DNA from: Allorhodopirellula heiligendammensis
GTDB taxonomy: Bacteria > Planctomycetota > Planctomycetia > Pirellulales > Pirellulaceae
Direction of reading: 5' to 3'
Assembly: GCF_007860105.1 (NCBI RefSeq)
Contig: NZ_SJPU01000006.1
Location: 34,553-98,552 of the forward strand
Length of the DNA stretch: 64,000 nt
Shown: positions 9,592 to 18,650 of the stretch, piece by piece
Numbering within the stretch: position 1 is the stretch's first letter
How the letters are laid out: every line of letters begins with the position of its first letter
Position numbers and translations under genes: made by a program
Notes under the pieces: model-generated
Told to the model about the DNA's origin: nothing
The model's database searches: none
Seen by the model: the letters and a program-made list of their open reading frames with translations, nothing else

Positions 9592-11121
9592 TCAGAGGCG
9601 GGCTGGATTGAAAGGCGTGGACGGCACTCTTCCGGACGCGTGTTTCCGTAACTCCGCTCGCATCCGATCAATTACGCGTCGAGAATTTGCGTCCGGATCC
9701 ACGGCTAGATTGTTGAACTCGCCGGGATCGGTGTGGTGATCGTAGAGTTCGACACCGTGTTCGCCTTCGCCCCACTCGGTGAAACGATAGCGGTCGGTGC
9801 GAATACTGCACCCCATCACGGGCTTTGCCAGCCGATCATCGGCTGGTCGTAAGACTTGAGTTACCGCAAATCCGCTCCAATCACATTCGGGATCGCTCAG
9901 GAGGGGGCGCAGACTTCTGCCGGCGAGATGTTCCGGTGCTGCGATGCCTGCGAGATCGGTAAGTGTAGGATAGATGTCGACGAATTCTACGATGCGGCGA
10001 CAGGGACCGGTGGCCCAGAATGTATCGGTCGACCCCTCCGCTGCACGGATAATCAAAGGGGCCCGCGCCCCTTGCTCGAACAAGGTCCGTTTCTGCCAGA
10101 TACCGTCATGCTCGCCCAAGTGATACCCATGGTCGCTCCAAAATACCACGATCGTGTTGTTGGCGATGTCCAGATCGTCGAGCGCATCGAGCAGTCTGCC
10201 CACTTGCGCATCAACGAACGAAACGCATGCGTAATATGCTTGGGTCGCCTGCAGTAATGTTGGCTCATCCAACCCGTAGTTGGGGATGGGGCAGTTGTGT
10301 GCGAATGCAGCGGCAGGAATGTCGTCACGATCGTCCGCAGGCGAGAATGGCAGTCGCATTTCCTCGATGGGGTACATGTCAAAGTACTTCTTCGGGGCGA
10401 CATACGGCGTGTGAGGACGAAAGAAACCAACCCCCAGAAAGAACGGTTCGTGTTTCTGTTCACGCATGATTTCAATCGCGTTGGTTGCGACCATGCCGTC
10501 GGTTTGTTCTTCGTCGGTTCCGTTGGCAGCTAACCAACTCAGTGCCCCACTGATGGCGCGATGCGGCTCGGCATTGAAGATCAATGTTTCGTCGTCTTTA
10601 TCGCGACCTTTCGGGTTGACCGTTCGGTTCCACGATGGAGGATCGTCAAACCCATCGGTGCCAATGGCCGCGGGCACGTTATAGTGATAGATCTTACCAA
10701 CGCGAGCAGAGAAGTAGCCCGCCTGCTGAAACGCCTGTGGAAGGGTTACCGCATCAGGTACTTCATCGCGAAAATGACGATCCAAGTCATAGACGTTGAT
10801 GGTGTCAGGACGCAGGCCCGTCATCACCGAAGCCCGCGTGGGATTGCACAGCGGCAATTGGTTATAAGCACGCTGGAACGAAACACCGCTGGCCGCGAGC
10901 CGATCAATGTTCGGTGTTCGGGCGAGAACATCGCCATAGCACCCCAGCGTGCAGGCTAAATCATCGACCGCGATGAAAAGCACATTCGGTTTAGAATTTG
11001 CGTCTGTCGGCGAGCCGGCCAACAGCGCCGGGGGCGAGAGCAAGATCGCAAGCAGAACGACTCGCAAGTTCGAAACGATACGGCCTGCGGTCACTATCGA
11101 GCTCATGGTCATGTTCGCCAT
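9592..11121 (-). CDS. Secreted sulfatase (iduronate-2-sulfatase-like)
   Basis: Hydrolyses sulfate esters, presumably on algal or animal polysaccharides, as the many planctomycete sulfatases are thought to do. The signature CNPTRAS contains Cys92, the residue converted to formylglycine; Thr replaces the more usual Ser of C-x-P-S-R, which is seen in this group. Metal ligands are the AspAsp of [16 protein letters not shown] and the later [12 protein letters not shown] block. A signal peptide ([16 protein letters not shown]) supports export. The ATG at 11121 is chosen because the open frame's first start (11172) would overlap the upstream Dabb gene. Length is normal. It probably forms a two-gene unit with the Dabb gene. 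The exact substrate is unknown, and a separate formylglycine-generating enzyme is needed and not seen here. Confidence 0.93.
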   Translation of the reverse strand: MANMTMSSIVTAGRIVSNLRVVLLAILLSPPALLAGSPTDANSKPNVLFIAVDDLACTLGCYGDVLARTPNIDRLAASGVSFQRAYNQLPLCNPTRASVMTGLRPDTINVYDLDRHFRDEVPDAVTLPQAFQQAGYFSARVGKIYHYNVPAAIGTDGFDDPPSWNRTVNPKGRDKDDETLIFNAEPHRAISGALSWLAANGTDEEQTDGMVATNAIEIMREQKHEPFFLGVGFFRPHTPYVAPKKYFDMYPIEEMRLPFSPADDRDDIPAAAFAHNCPIPNYGLDEPTLLQATQAYYACVSFVDAQVGRLLDALDDLDIANNTIVVFWSDHGYHLGEHDGIWQKRTLFEQGARAPLIIRAAEGSTDTFWATGPCRRIVEFVDIYPTLTDLAGIAAPEHLAGRSLRPLLSDPECDWSGFAVTQVLRPADDRLAKPVMGCSIRTDRYRFTEWGEGEHGVELYDHHTDPGEFNNLAVDPDANSRRVIDRMRAELRKHASGRVPSTPFNPARL

Positions 11122-11143
11122 AGAAAGAGGTTCATTGGTGAGT

Positions 11144-11542
11144 TCACTCAGCCCAATAGTCCACGACCACAACCTTCTCCAAGTGCGGCTTCAGGGTTTT
11201 TCCGAACGCTTTGTGAGCTGGGTGAGGCAGGTACTCCGCTCGCCCCGCCTCATCGGCAAACGTCAATAAGAAGCAATGTGTCAGACCGTCATTAAGACCT
11301 TCAGGGCTGTTGTTCAGGCCATGCTCGAACGCCACGATCGAAGGGATTTCGCTCGGTAGTTTTTTGAATGCGTCGACGACGCCTTGGACGTCCGCTTCGC
11401 TACTGGAGTCCTTGAAGCCAAACATCACCATGTGACGCAGTTGTTTGGCGGCGGGTTTGGCTTCGGAGCCAGTTGCGGTGATTTGCATGGTAGCGACTGC
11501 GAGTAGACCGAGGGCGAGTAGGGTAAAGAGAGTTGACTTCAT
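11144..11542 (-). CDS. Secreted Dabb (stress-responsive alpha/beta barrel) domain protein
   Basis: A 132-residue protein with an N-terminal signal peptide ([21 protein letters not shown]) followed by one Dabb/ferredoxin-like domain: [15 protein letters not shown] at the start, LPHPAHKAF (the conserved HPxH region) and VVVVDYW at the end. Such domains dimerise. Most have no known enzyme activity, although some plant and bacterial members are cyclases. Exported Dabb proteins of this form are common in planctomycetes. It ends 22 bases before the sulfatase start, so the two are probably co-transcribed, but no functional link is proven. Confidence 0.88.
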   Translation of the reverse strand: MKSTLFTLLALGLLAVATMQITATGSEAKPAAKQLRHMVMFGFKDSSSEADVQGVVDAFKKLPSEIPSIVAFEHGLNNSPEGLNDGLTHCFLLTFADEAGRAEYLPHPAHKAFGKTLKPHLEKVVVVDYWAE

Positions 11543-11789
11543 GATCGATTCGTCTCACGGAAGGAGGTGCAGTTAGAAGGTGGGAAGCGGCCTACATCAT
11601 AGTCAACTCCACGTCGGCGAGCGCCCCCAGAGTCAGGCCGTCGTCCCGCTTGATCGCGGCTGCCTCGCCATTCCTGGCACGCCTCAACATCACACCCTGA
11701 CCGGGATGACGCCAACAGAGCACGCCGACGCGTCGGTCTGCACATCAAACACAGTCTTCCAAAAAAGCACCGTGCGTCCTTTTTTTCGC

Positions 11790-11818
11790 TTGACGGGCCT
11801 GCCGACCGAGCGTACTAT
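11790..11818 (+). promoter_or_regulatory. Predicted sigma-70 type promoter for the GntR-ABC operon
   Basis: TTGACG (11790-11795) and TACTAT (11813-11818) are separated by 17 bases and lie 42 bases before the GntR start. A purine-rich site (AGAAAGGTGG) precedes that start codon. By analogy with YtrA-type systems the regulator may bind here itself, though I could not identify an operator palindrome. Confidence 0.5.
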
Positions 11819-11859
11819 CATGGCGGTACACCCGAACGCTAGAAAGGTGGCGGTTAATC

Positions 11860-12270
11860 ATGTTTTTCACGGTCGAGCCCTCCAACGGTGTCGCGATTTA
11901 TTCGCAGATCGTTCGTCAGATTAAATTTGCGATTGCCGAGCAGACGCTGCGCCCGGGCCAGTTGTTGCCGAGCGTCCGGCAGTTGGCGACGCAGCTGGCG
12001 GTCAATCCCAACACGGTCGCCCGCGCCTATCTCGAATTGCAGTCCGACGGGATTACGGAAACGCTCCGCGGTCGCGGAGTTGTTGTCTGCAAGGGTGCGT
12101 TGGACCGCTGCCGGAAACAACGCAAATCCATCATTGCCGCCCGCGTGGAGAGTGTGCTGACCGAAGCGCTGCACGGCGGGCTGACTGCAGATGAAATCCG
12201 CAGCATCGTTGAGCAGCAGCTCGGATCGCTCGAGGGTAGCGTGGCTAAGATCTCGTCACCGCCCGACTAA
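11860..12270 (+). CDS. GntR-family transcriptional regulator, YtrA subfamily
   Basis: Small (136 residues) DNA-binding repressor consisting of the GntR winged helix (residues about 10-75: IYSQIVRQIKFAI, LLPSVRQLATQLAVNPNTVARAY, RGRGVVV) plus a short C-terminal helical dimerisation tail (TADEIRSIVEQQLG). The lack of a ligand-binding C domain is the defining feature of the YtrA subfamily, whose members usually control a neighbouring ABC transporter, as the next two genes suggest. Start at the ATG preceded by AGAAAGGTGG. The gap to the ATPase gene is 66 bases. Ligand or inducing signal unknown. Confidence 0.92.
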   Translation: MFFTVEPSNGVAIYSQIVRQIKFAIAEQTLRPGQLLPSVRQLATQLAVNPNTVARAYLELQSDGITETLRGRGVVVCKGALDRCRKQRKSIIAARVESVLTEALHGGLTADEIRSIVEQQLGSLEGSVAKISSPPD

Positions 12271-12336
12271 GCCGATTCGGCGTTTCAGCAACCTTCCCAT
12301 ATCTCATTCGCTCATCACCGCCCCGAGGCCCCAGCC

Positions 12337-13299
12337 ATGACATCAGTGATCACCGCCCAGAGTTTGACGATGCGTTTTCGCGGTTGCGATGCGCTTCGCG
12401 GAGTCGATTTTGCAATCGAACCGGGAAGTGTTTTCGCGCTGCTGGGAGAGAATGGAGCTGGGAAAACAACCATGATTCGCATCATGACGGGGTTTCAGAA
12501 GCCGACTTCGGGCGAGTGCACGGTGTGCGGAATCGATCCCACACGCCATCCCCTCGAAGTTCGCCGGCGCGTCGGGTATGTCTCCGATGCCCCGGCGCTC
12601 TATGACTGGATGAGTGTAGGCGAGATTGGATGGTTCACCGCCTCATTCTTTCCCGATGGGTTCTTGCCCGCGTATCGTGAATCCATCCGTCGCTATGAGA
12701 TCCCCGAGGACCGCAAAATCCGGCACTTGAGTAAAGGGCAGCGCGCGAAAGTCGCCCTCTCGCTCGCCCTCGCCCATGATCCAGAATTACTGATTCTCGA
12801 CGAACCTACCTCTGGGCTCGATCCGATGGTCCGGCGTGACTTTCTCGAGAGCATGATCGACCGCGCCGCATCGGGGCGAACCGTGTTCTTGTCGAGTCAC
12901 CAGATTAGCGAAGTCGAGCGAGTCGCGGACACGATCGCCATTCTGCATGAGGGCAAGCTCCGCGTTGTTGCGCCGCTGATCGAGCTCAAGCAGTCGATGA
13001 CTGAGTTGACCGTCAGTCTGGACGACCCACTGGTAGCGATACCGTCAATCGACGAGCCAGCCGAAGTGATGTGTGATGAATTGCTTGGCCGGCAACGGCG
13101 TATGGTCGTGCGAAATTTCACACCGGAGATGCATGCGAGGTTGGCCTCGGCGACGGGTGTGGTCAGTGTGCATGAACGCCCTCTATCGCTCGAGGAGATT
13201 TTCATCGCATGTACAAAGGGCTCTCTTTCTCGTCCCCAGGGTGACTCGGACCCAGCCGCAGTCACGCCGCAGGCAGCCGCGATGGAGGTCACGATATGA
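12337..13299 (+). CDS. ABC transporter ATP-binding protein
   Basis: Motor subunit of an export-type ABC transporter. Walker A GENGAGKTTMI (about 41-51), Q-loop region MTGFQKPT, signature LSKGQRAKV (about 131), Walker B LLILDEPTSGLDP and H-loop SSHQISEVE are all intact. After the ATPase domain (about 215 residues) there is a C-terminal extension of about 100 residues. It overlaps the permease gene by 4 bases (ATGA), so translation is probably coupled. Placement after a YtrA-type regulator suggests envelope-stress or antibiotic-type regulation, as in YtrABCDEF and BcrA-like systems. The transported substrate is unknown. Confidence 0.94.
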   Translation: MTSVITAQSLTMRFRGCDALRGVDFAIEPGSVFALLGENGAGKTTMIRIMTGFQKPTSGECTVCGIDPTRHPLEVRRRVGYVSDAPALYDWMSVGEIGWFTASFFPDGFLPAYRESIRRYEIPEDRKIRHLSKGQRAKVALSLALAHDPELLILDEPTSGLDPMVRRDFLESMIDRAASGRTVFLSSHQISEVERVADTIAILHEGKLRVVAPLIELKQSMTELTVSLDDPLVAIPSIDEPAEVMCDELLGRQRRMVVRNFTPEMHARLASATGVVSVHERPLSLEEIFIACTKGSLSRPQGDSDPAAVTPQAAAMEVTI

Positions 13300-15692
13300 A
13301 CGCAATCTCATCTCCTCTGCGTGGCTTGGTTTGGAAAGAGACGCGCCAGATTGTTCCCTTGGTGCTAATGTTATTGGCAGTTGCGCTGTGCTTGATCACG
13401 CTGTGGTCGATCCTGGATGCGCCTCAAACGATTGCCCAGTTTGGTCACTACATCCCGCTGCTGCTACCAGCACTCTTTGCCGCTGGCGCGGGCGCCATTC
13501 TCGTCGGCCAAGAAAAAGAAACACGCACGATGCTGTGGTGCTCAACGCTGCCCATATCACCGGTGACGATCGTCGGCGTGAAATTCGTCGTGGCGCTGGT
13601 CGGCCTGTTGTTGATGTGGTTTTGCTGCGCGTTCATCGGCATCTTGATTGGTGACAATCGACTGCCTGGGAACGAGGGAGGAGTGGCGAATACGTTGTAT
13701 TGGTTCGCCCATAGTCTCTTCATCTTGTGCTGTGGCTTTTACACGGCGTGGCGGATGAAAAGCACCTTTCCCAGCCTCGTTGCCTTAGTACCGTTGGCAG
13801 CTCTACCCTACGTGGCGACATCTCTGTACTTCGGTCTGTTTGTCGAGGACCGCTACATTTCGCTGCAAGAGGCCGCCTGGTTGTTAACCACGACATCGGC
13901 GATTGGCTGCGTCGTGATGGGGTGGCTCGCTTACCGAGCGGGAATTCACGCTCTGTCGCCAGCGACTCCCGAGCTTGAGGAGAGCGGCGCACGCCATTGG
14001 CTGGCTGCGTGGCGTCCCGCCAACTCCTTGCCGGTTCCGGAGACTCCCTTTCGCTATCCGCTCAGCTCGTTGGTATGGCAATCGATTCATCACAATCGCA
14101 TGACGTTGGCGGTCCTCGTGATCCTGATTTTATTGGGCTGCACGGCCTTTGGAAGCATTGGCAGTGAACAGCACACCCGCCTGTGGGAGAACGTGTTGGC
14201 ACTCGCGATCGTCGTCGGTGCGATCGCAACCTCTTGGCTGGGCGTGTTTGTGTTCCACGGTGACGGTAGCGCGAACCGTTTGCGGTTTCTCGCCGATCGC
14301 GGCGTTTCGCCAACACGGGTTTGGATAGGTCGCCATCTGATCGGCGTCAGTGCGATCTCTCTAGGCATGGTCGCATTTTTGATTTCGTCCTGCTTTTCGC
14401 TGCGAAACTCGCGTCTCGAGTATGGCTATTTTGCCCCCTCGATGGCGATGGTCGGCTGTGTTTTGTGGATCATCTACGTCGTGTCGCAAGCGACGAGTCA
14501 ATGGATTCGGATTCTCGCTGCCTCCGCGTTTATCGCTCCCGTTCTCGCCGGTGTTGCTGTGGTTTGGCTCTGTGGGGCGGCGACCATGTATGACGCACCA
14601 TTTTGGCTGGTGTCGCTGTGTAGTCTACTGCCGATGTTGGCGACGTGGATGATGATGCGGCGGTTCATGGACGACGCAGCCAAGTGGCCGATTTGGTTAT
14701 GCGGCGCGGTGACCACCCTCCTCTTTTTATCGCTGCCGGTCGTGCCTTTTGTGATCGACGTGGCCGCCTTCCCCGGGATCTCGCCTGCCGCCAAGGCCGC
14801 GCTAATTGCCAGGACTCGGGCCGTTCCAAATCCTGGGGATTTTCAACCCATGATGAGCACTATTTCACCACTTCAGAAACTGCAAGTCGTGCAACCCCAA
14901 GACGATGTCGCCATTACGGAAATTGTCCGATCCCAAGGCTTTCTTCCTCAGGACTATCTGTCGATCGGCGATCTGGATGCTGACACACACGTCCCGCTGC
15001 ATGCCGATCTCGGCATTCTCGCCCAATCAATTGAGTATGCCGAGTATTTCAGGTATCTCGTCATGCAAAACTCGGAGGATGCGGACGCCGTCGAAGGATT
15101 TGGAAAATGGATCGATGCGTTGTCCGTGATGGCGTCACGATTGCGAATGAGTGCGCGTTGGTACGATCAAGAAGTAGCCGATCAGGTCGAGATGTGGTTG
15201 ACACAGACTTTGTCGCGTGAAGAACTCCAGCCACTCCGATCACGCGATTTTTCGCAGCGGGCAATCGCAGTCATTTCAGATCAGGAGAATCGGAATGCGG
15301 CCCGGCGGCGTGCGGTGCTGCTGAGTTTTCGTGACTTTGAGTCAAACCGAGCCGACGAAGAACGCGACGATTCCCTGGGAGGATTCCGCGAATATGAGAT
15401 GTTCCAGTGGGTTCCACAACAGAAGCGGCACTGGATCTATGATCGCTTGATTGATCGGTTAGCTGTCGACGCCCTGGAGCTGATCGATGCAGGGGAAAGC
15501 GGCCAGGACACATTGTCGATCCGCCGGAAACTACACGACTTGATGGTTGCACCCACCACTCCATTCGACCAGGGGCCCTACGGCGCTCACCAGAACCAGA
15601 TCCAACCGTCCTTTGGATATGGGGCAACTCGTTATCCCGCATCGACCTGGTATGACGCGTGGGAAGGCCAAGCGAAACAACTGGGAAATTAA
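13296..15692 (+). CDS. ABC-2 type permease with large C-terminal soluble domain
   Basis: Membrane partner of the preceding ATPase. About ten to twelve hydrophobic segments lie in residues 15-490 (for example VPLVLMLLAVALCLITLW, LVALVPLAALPYVATSLYFG, WLVSLCSLLPMLATWMMM). From about 500 to 798 the sequence becomes soluble and helical with no recognised domain; it contains many Glu/Asp/Arg residues and begins after PGISPAAKAALIARTRA. This tail is unusual for a YtrC- or ABC-2-type permease, most of which end after the last membrane span. The start overlaps the ATPase stop by 4 bases. The next gene is a membrane-anchored protein of similar helical character and may belong to the same unit. Confidence 0.85.
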   Translation: MNAISSPLRGLVWKETRQIVPLVLMLLAVALCLITLWSILDAPQTIAQFGHYIPLLLPALFAAGAGAILVGQEKETRTMLWCSTLPISPVTIVGVKFVVALVGLLLMWFCCAFIGILIGDNRLPGNEGGVANTLYWFAHSLFILCCGFYTAWRMKSTFPSLVALVPLAALPYVATSLYFGLFVEDRYISLQEAAWLLTTTSAIGCVVMGWLAYRAGIHALSPATPELEESGARHWLAAWRPANSLPVPETPFRYPLSSLVWQSIHHNRMTLAVLVILILLGCTAFGSIGSEQHTRLWENVLALAIVVGAIATSWLGVFVFHGDGSANRLRFLADRGVSPTRVWIGRHLIGVSAISLGMVAFLISSCFSLRNSRLEYGYFAPSMAMVGCVLWIIYVVSQATSQWIRILAASAFIAPVLAGVAVVWLCGAATMYDAPFWLVSLCSLLPMLATWMMMRRFMDDAAKWPIWLCGAVTTLLFLSLPVVPFVIDVAAFPGISPAAKAALIARTRAVPNPGDFQPMMSTISPLQKLQVVQPQDDVAITEIVRSQGFLPQDYLSIGDLDADTHVPLHADLGILAQSIEYAEYFRYLVMQNSEDADAVEGFGKWIDALSVMASRLRMSARWYDQEVADQVEMWLTQTLSREELQPLRSRDFSQRAIAVISDQENRNAARRRAVLLSFRDFESNRADEERDDSLGGFREYEMFQWVPQQKRHWIYDRLIDRLAVDALELIDAGESGQDTLSIRRKLHDLMVAPTTPFDQGPYGAHQNQIQPSFGYGATRYPASTWYDAWEGQAKQLGN

Positions 15693-15792
15693 ATGATTCG
15701 ACATCAATCGGCACGCCGCGACGAGCACGAATCGTCGAACAATCTCGACTCGGTCAAACAAGTGACCCTCTTCATTTCCGCGAGTAATTGAA

Positions 15793-17163
15793 ATGGCAAA
15801 TCCCCACCTCTCGCCAAGCCGGCGTAGCGAAACGAGCTATTTGGCGCTAGTTATCGTCCCACTGATCATCGTCATCGGCCTGCTGATGTTTGGGTTAGTT
15901 CAAGAATGGTCGGCTCGTCGCTATGTCAACGCAGAGTTGGCGACGCTCCGCGCAGCAGGGCAGCCACTCGACAAGGCAGCATTGATTGCGGAACTCAACG
16001 GGCCCCCAGTGCAGCCTAGCGACGCGACCTGGGAGGACCTCAACGACGTGATCGTGTTTCTTGAATACAAGTACCGCGAGGCATTTCGACTCCTGAATCC
16101 TTCCGGGGAGCTGGTGCCAGCGGGACGTGATTGGCCTGCGGAGGGACTTGCTGAAGACTACCACCGGGAAGCGGCTCCGCTGATCGAGCGGATTCGCGAA
16201 CTACTCTCCAGTGCAGACATGCCGCCTCCTCCCAGCGGTGCGTACGCAAGTAGGAGTCTGTATGGAATACCAGCCTGGAATGGCGATGATTTGTTGTTCC
16301 GTGAGTTTGCCTACGCCTACCATCGTGGCGACAGCGAACTCGCTATCGAGCTGATCGAACTATATGTCAACTTCTACCGGCGTATCATGGGCGTCGAGAA
16401 GATGGGCCCGCCCCAAGAATTGATCCATCGCTCGCTCGAAAGCGATTTCTGGCAAGCGGACGATCTGCGTCGACTACGGAAACTGTTAAACGATCGCGTT
16501 GATGGAGAGAAATCATGGCACGCCGTGCTCGACCGAGAGCTCGTGGAGTTGCTTGAGGACGTGCGCATGGTTAATGAGGGGGATGAGGTTGGCTCCGACG
16601 TGCTGCCCTTTGGCGTGCCATCCACTCGCGTTGCCTCGCTCCTGCGCTCCTACGCCGATCTGGAAAAACTGCAGGGCGCAGGGACTCGCCAGCACGTGCA
16701 GTCCGTCAGCGCCATTGATGCTCGGAATAATCGTGAACGAGGCAGGGCAGCGGTCGAGAGTCTTGCCGCAGTGCCATGGTCTACTTTCGATTTCAACACT
16801 CATTTCCGCCGCATGGAAGGAAACGCAGCCAGCATTGCGACGCAGCTCATGAGCCAGCGGCGGTTGCTGGTAGCGATCGCTATCAAGCAGTTTCAATTGC
16901 AGGCAGGACGCTGGCCAACATCTCTCTCCGAACTTGCGACCGTCGGCCTGACGTCACGCGACTGGGAGATGGTTGATGGAATCGATTTCGGTTACCGCGT
17001 CGATGCTGACGGCGAAACGGCTCGCGTGTGGCGTTTCACGCAACCCTACGACGGCGTGTCGCCAGACCTGTTCGACAAAGGCTTCCGTTTTCCACCCTTG
17101 CCGCCCAGCGACATGGTCTTGAATAAATCGGCAATCCAGGATGCTGAAACAGAGATTCGCTAG
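15793..17163 (+). CDS. Membrane-anchored protein of unknown function, probably part of the ABC operon
   Basis: A 456-residue protein with one N-terminal transmembrane helix (YLALVIVPLIIVIGLLMFGLV, residues about 17-37) and a large helical domain on one side of the membrane. I recognise no enzyme motif. Segments such as RRLLVAIAIKQFQLQAGRWPTSLSEL resemble a recurring module of planctomycete proteins in which a helix is followed by a short substrate-like Trp/Pro turn, but I cannot name the family. It starts 100 bases after the permease stop in the same direction, with no terminator seen between them, so it may be an accessory subunit of that transporter. Confidence 0.75.
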   Translation: MANPHLSPSRRSETSYLALVIVPLIIVIGLLMFGLVQEWSARRYVNAELATLRAAGQPLDKAALIAELNGPPVQPSDATWEDLNDVIVFLEYKYREAFRLLNPSGELVPAGRDWPAEGLAEDYHREAAPLIERIRELLSSADMPPPPSGAYASRSLYGIPAWNGDDLLFREFAYAYHRGDSELAIELIELYVNFYRRIMGVEKMGPPQELIHRSLESDFWQADDLRRLRKLLNDRVDGEKSWHAVLDRELVELLEDVRMVNEGDEVGSDVLPFGVPSTRVASLLRSYADLEKLQGAGTRQHVQSVSAIDARNNRERGRAAVESLAAVPWSTFDFNTHFRRMEGNAASIATQLMSQRRLLVAIAIKQFQLQAGRWPTSLSELATVGLTSRDWEMVDGIDFGYRVDADGETARVWRFTQPYDGVSPDLFDKGFRFPPLPPSDMVLNKSAIQDAETEIR

Positions 17164-17201
17164 GGATTGTTAACGCTTCTGTTTTGGTTTGCAGTGCAAG
17201 T

Positions 17202-17253
17202 TGGGAGTTTAGGGTGGGAGTTTAGGGTGGGAGTTTAGGGTGGGAGTTTAGGT
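17202..17253 (+). repeat. Four tandem copies of a 13-bp G-rich unit
   Basis: TGGGAGTTTAGGG is repeated at 17202, 17215, 17228 and 17241 (the last copy is one base short) with no substitutions. It creates at least seven GGG runs separated by 1 or 6 bases, a pattern that can fold as a G-quadruplex on the plus strand. It lies 130-180 bases upstream of the MoxR start and immediately before a REP-like palindrome. Confidence 0.9.
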
Positions 17254-17268
17254 TTCGCGTTTAGGTTT

Positions 17269-17292
17269 CGAGTCTCGGAGAGACTCGGCTAC
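17269..17292 (-). repeat. REP-like palindrome with GTAG head (left copy)
   Basis: Read on the minus strand: GTAG, then CCGAGTCTC, loop TCC, and GAGACTCG. The same head and stem occur in opposite orientation at 18460-18484, so the two copies flank the MoxR gene as an inverted pair. The GTAG tetranucleotide next to a stem is the hallmark of REP elements handled by RAYT transposases, and one is encoded at 42003. Confidence 0.75.
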
Positions 17293-17382
17293 TCAGGGAA
17301 GCATTTGTGAGCTGCAGACGCACCTTGATCGGCGTATACTGCAGCTTTCCCTTCGCGCCCTCTCTCTCTGCTTCACACCGCC

Positions 17383-18429
17383 ATGGTCACACCGCCCCCT
17401 CGCGAAACTGCTCCCAGCGAACTTCCGTCCGATGATCTTGCGTCCGCTCAACAGTTGATCGCAAGCGTCAACGAAGTGAAGGACCAAGTGAGCCGAATCG
17501 TGGTCGGACAGAGCGAGGTTGTCGAGCAATTGCTGATTGCAATTCTGGCCCGCGGGCACTGCTTGCTCGAGGGCGTGCCCGGCCTGGCAAAAACACTGAT
17601 GGTGCGAACCCTGGCTTCGTCGATGAGCCTGGACTTTCGTCGTATCCAATTCACTCCCGATCTGATGCCGGGGGACATCACGGGGACTGACATCATTCAG
17701 GAAGATCACGAGACGGGGCGTCGCGAAATGATCTTTCGCAAAGGGCCGATCTTCACGCAGATGCTACTTGCCGATGAGATCAACCGCACGCCGCCCAAGA
17801 CGCAAGCGGCATTACTCGAAGCGATGCAGGAACACGAAGTGACCGCGGGCGGGCACACCTATCGCTTGTCCGAACCGTTCTTCGTCTTGGCGACGCAGAA
17901 TCCGATCGAACAGGAGGGCACCTATCCCTTGCCCGAAGCTCAGCGTGATCGGTTTCTGTTTCATGTCGTCGTGGCCTACCCGAGCCGTGACGAAGAAGTC
18001 GAGATAGTGGACCGTACGACATCGGGTGAGCTTCCCGACGTCAAGCATGTGATCAGTGGTGAAGATATCGTGCGGTTTCAAGCACTCGTCCGCCGGGTCC
18101 CGCTACCCGACCACGTCAAGCATTGGGTCATCGACCTGGTCCGCGACGCACGGCCAGGCGAAACGGATGCTAAGCCTTGGGTGCGGGAGTGGATTCAGTG
18201 GGGGCCCGGACCGCGGGCGAGTCAGCAATTGGTGCTCGCATCCAAAGCTCGGGCGTTGTTGCAGGGCCGCACCCACGTATCCATGGACGATGTTCAGGCT
18301 CTCGCACTGCCCGTACTGCGGCACCGGATCGTACCAACTTTCGCCGCCGAAGCCGATGGAATCTCCGTCGCTGATTTAGTCGCGCGCTTAGTCAAAGAAC
18401 ACCGGGTACCCGAAGCAAGTTTGTTGTAA
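17383..18429 (+). CDS. MoxR-family AAA+ ATPase
   Basis: Cytosolic AAA+ ATPase of the MoxR group, thought to act as a chaperone-like remodeler in assembling other complexes. Walker A is [10 protein letters not shown] (about 64-73), the MoxR block [18 protein letters not shown] follows, Walker B is [22 protein letters not shown], sensor 1 is [22 protein letters not shown], and the C-terminal lid ends with [10 protein letters not shown]. Length is typical. Unusually there is no DUF58, von Willebrand-type or transglutaminase partner next to it; instead it is isolated between repeats, with a leftward gene downstream. Start at the ATG at 17383; a TATACT box lies about 45 bases upstream but no good -35 was found. 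Confidence 0.94.
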   Translation: MVTPPPRETAPSELPSDDLASAQQLIASVNEVKDQVSRIVVGQSEVVEQLLIAILARGHCLLEGVPGLAKTLMVRTLASSMSLDFRRIQFTPDLMPGDITGTDIIQEDHETGRREMIFRKGPIFTQMLLADEINRTPPKTQAALLEAMQEHEVTAGGHTYRLSEPFFVLATQNPIEQEGTYPLPEAQRDRFLFHVVVAYPSRDEEVEIVDRTTSGELPDVKHVISGEDIVRFQALVRRVPLPDHVKHWVIDLVRDARPGETDAKPWVREWIQWGPGPRASQQLVLASKARALLQGRTHVSMDDVQALALPVLRHRIVPTFAAEADGISVADLVARLVKEHRVPEASLL

Positions 18430-18459
18430 TCCAGCGGCAGAGCCCGTTACCCGCTGTGA

Positions 18460-18484
18460 GTAGCCGAGTCTCTCCGAGACTCGG
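18460..18484 (+). repeat. REP-like palindrome with GTAG head (right copy)
   Basis: GTAG at 18460-18463, then arm CCGAGTCTC, a 3-base loop TCC and arm GAGACTCGG. It is the inverse of the copy at 17269-17292 across about 24 bases. The second arm runs directly into the 21-bp tandem repeat at 18474, so the palindrome and tandem array share sequence. Confidence 0.75.
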
Positions 18485-18536
18485 AGTTTTCTTACCGAGA
18501 CTCGGAGTTTTCTCTCCGAGACGCGGAGTTCTTAAA
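18474..18536 (+). repeat. Three tandem copies of a 21-bp unit containing a REP half-site
   Basis: The unit begins CCGAGACTCGGAGTT and starts at 18474, 18495 and 18516. The first two copies differ at two bases and the third carries a few more changes (CGAGACGCGG). Each unit contains the short palindrome CCGAGACTCGG. It looks like an expanded REP tail rather than a terminator, as no T-run follows a stem in the direction of the MoxR transcript. Confidence 0.85.
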
Positions 18537-18650
18537 GGCGGAACTCGCAAAGAAATCACCAAGCCGCTGCATTACTCGCCGCAAACCGATTGACCTCACG
18601 GTCTGCTGATGCAATCGATCCGCCATCAGATTTCCATCTTGAAATTAATT

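Noticed and set aside
17202..17253. Phage or plasmid iterons
   Set aside because: No replication protein gene or AT-rich region adjoins; the unit is better described as a simple G-rich tandem repeat.
18474..18536. CRISPR-like array in the 21-bp repeats
   Set aside because: Repeats are directly tandem with no spacers and no cas genes nearby.
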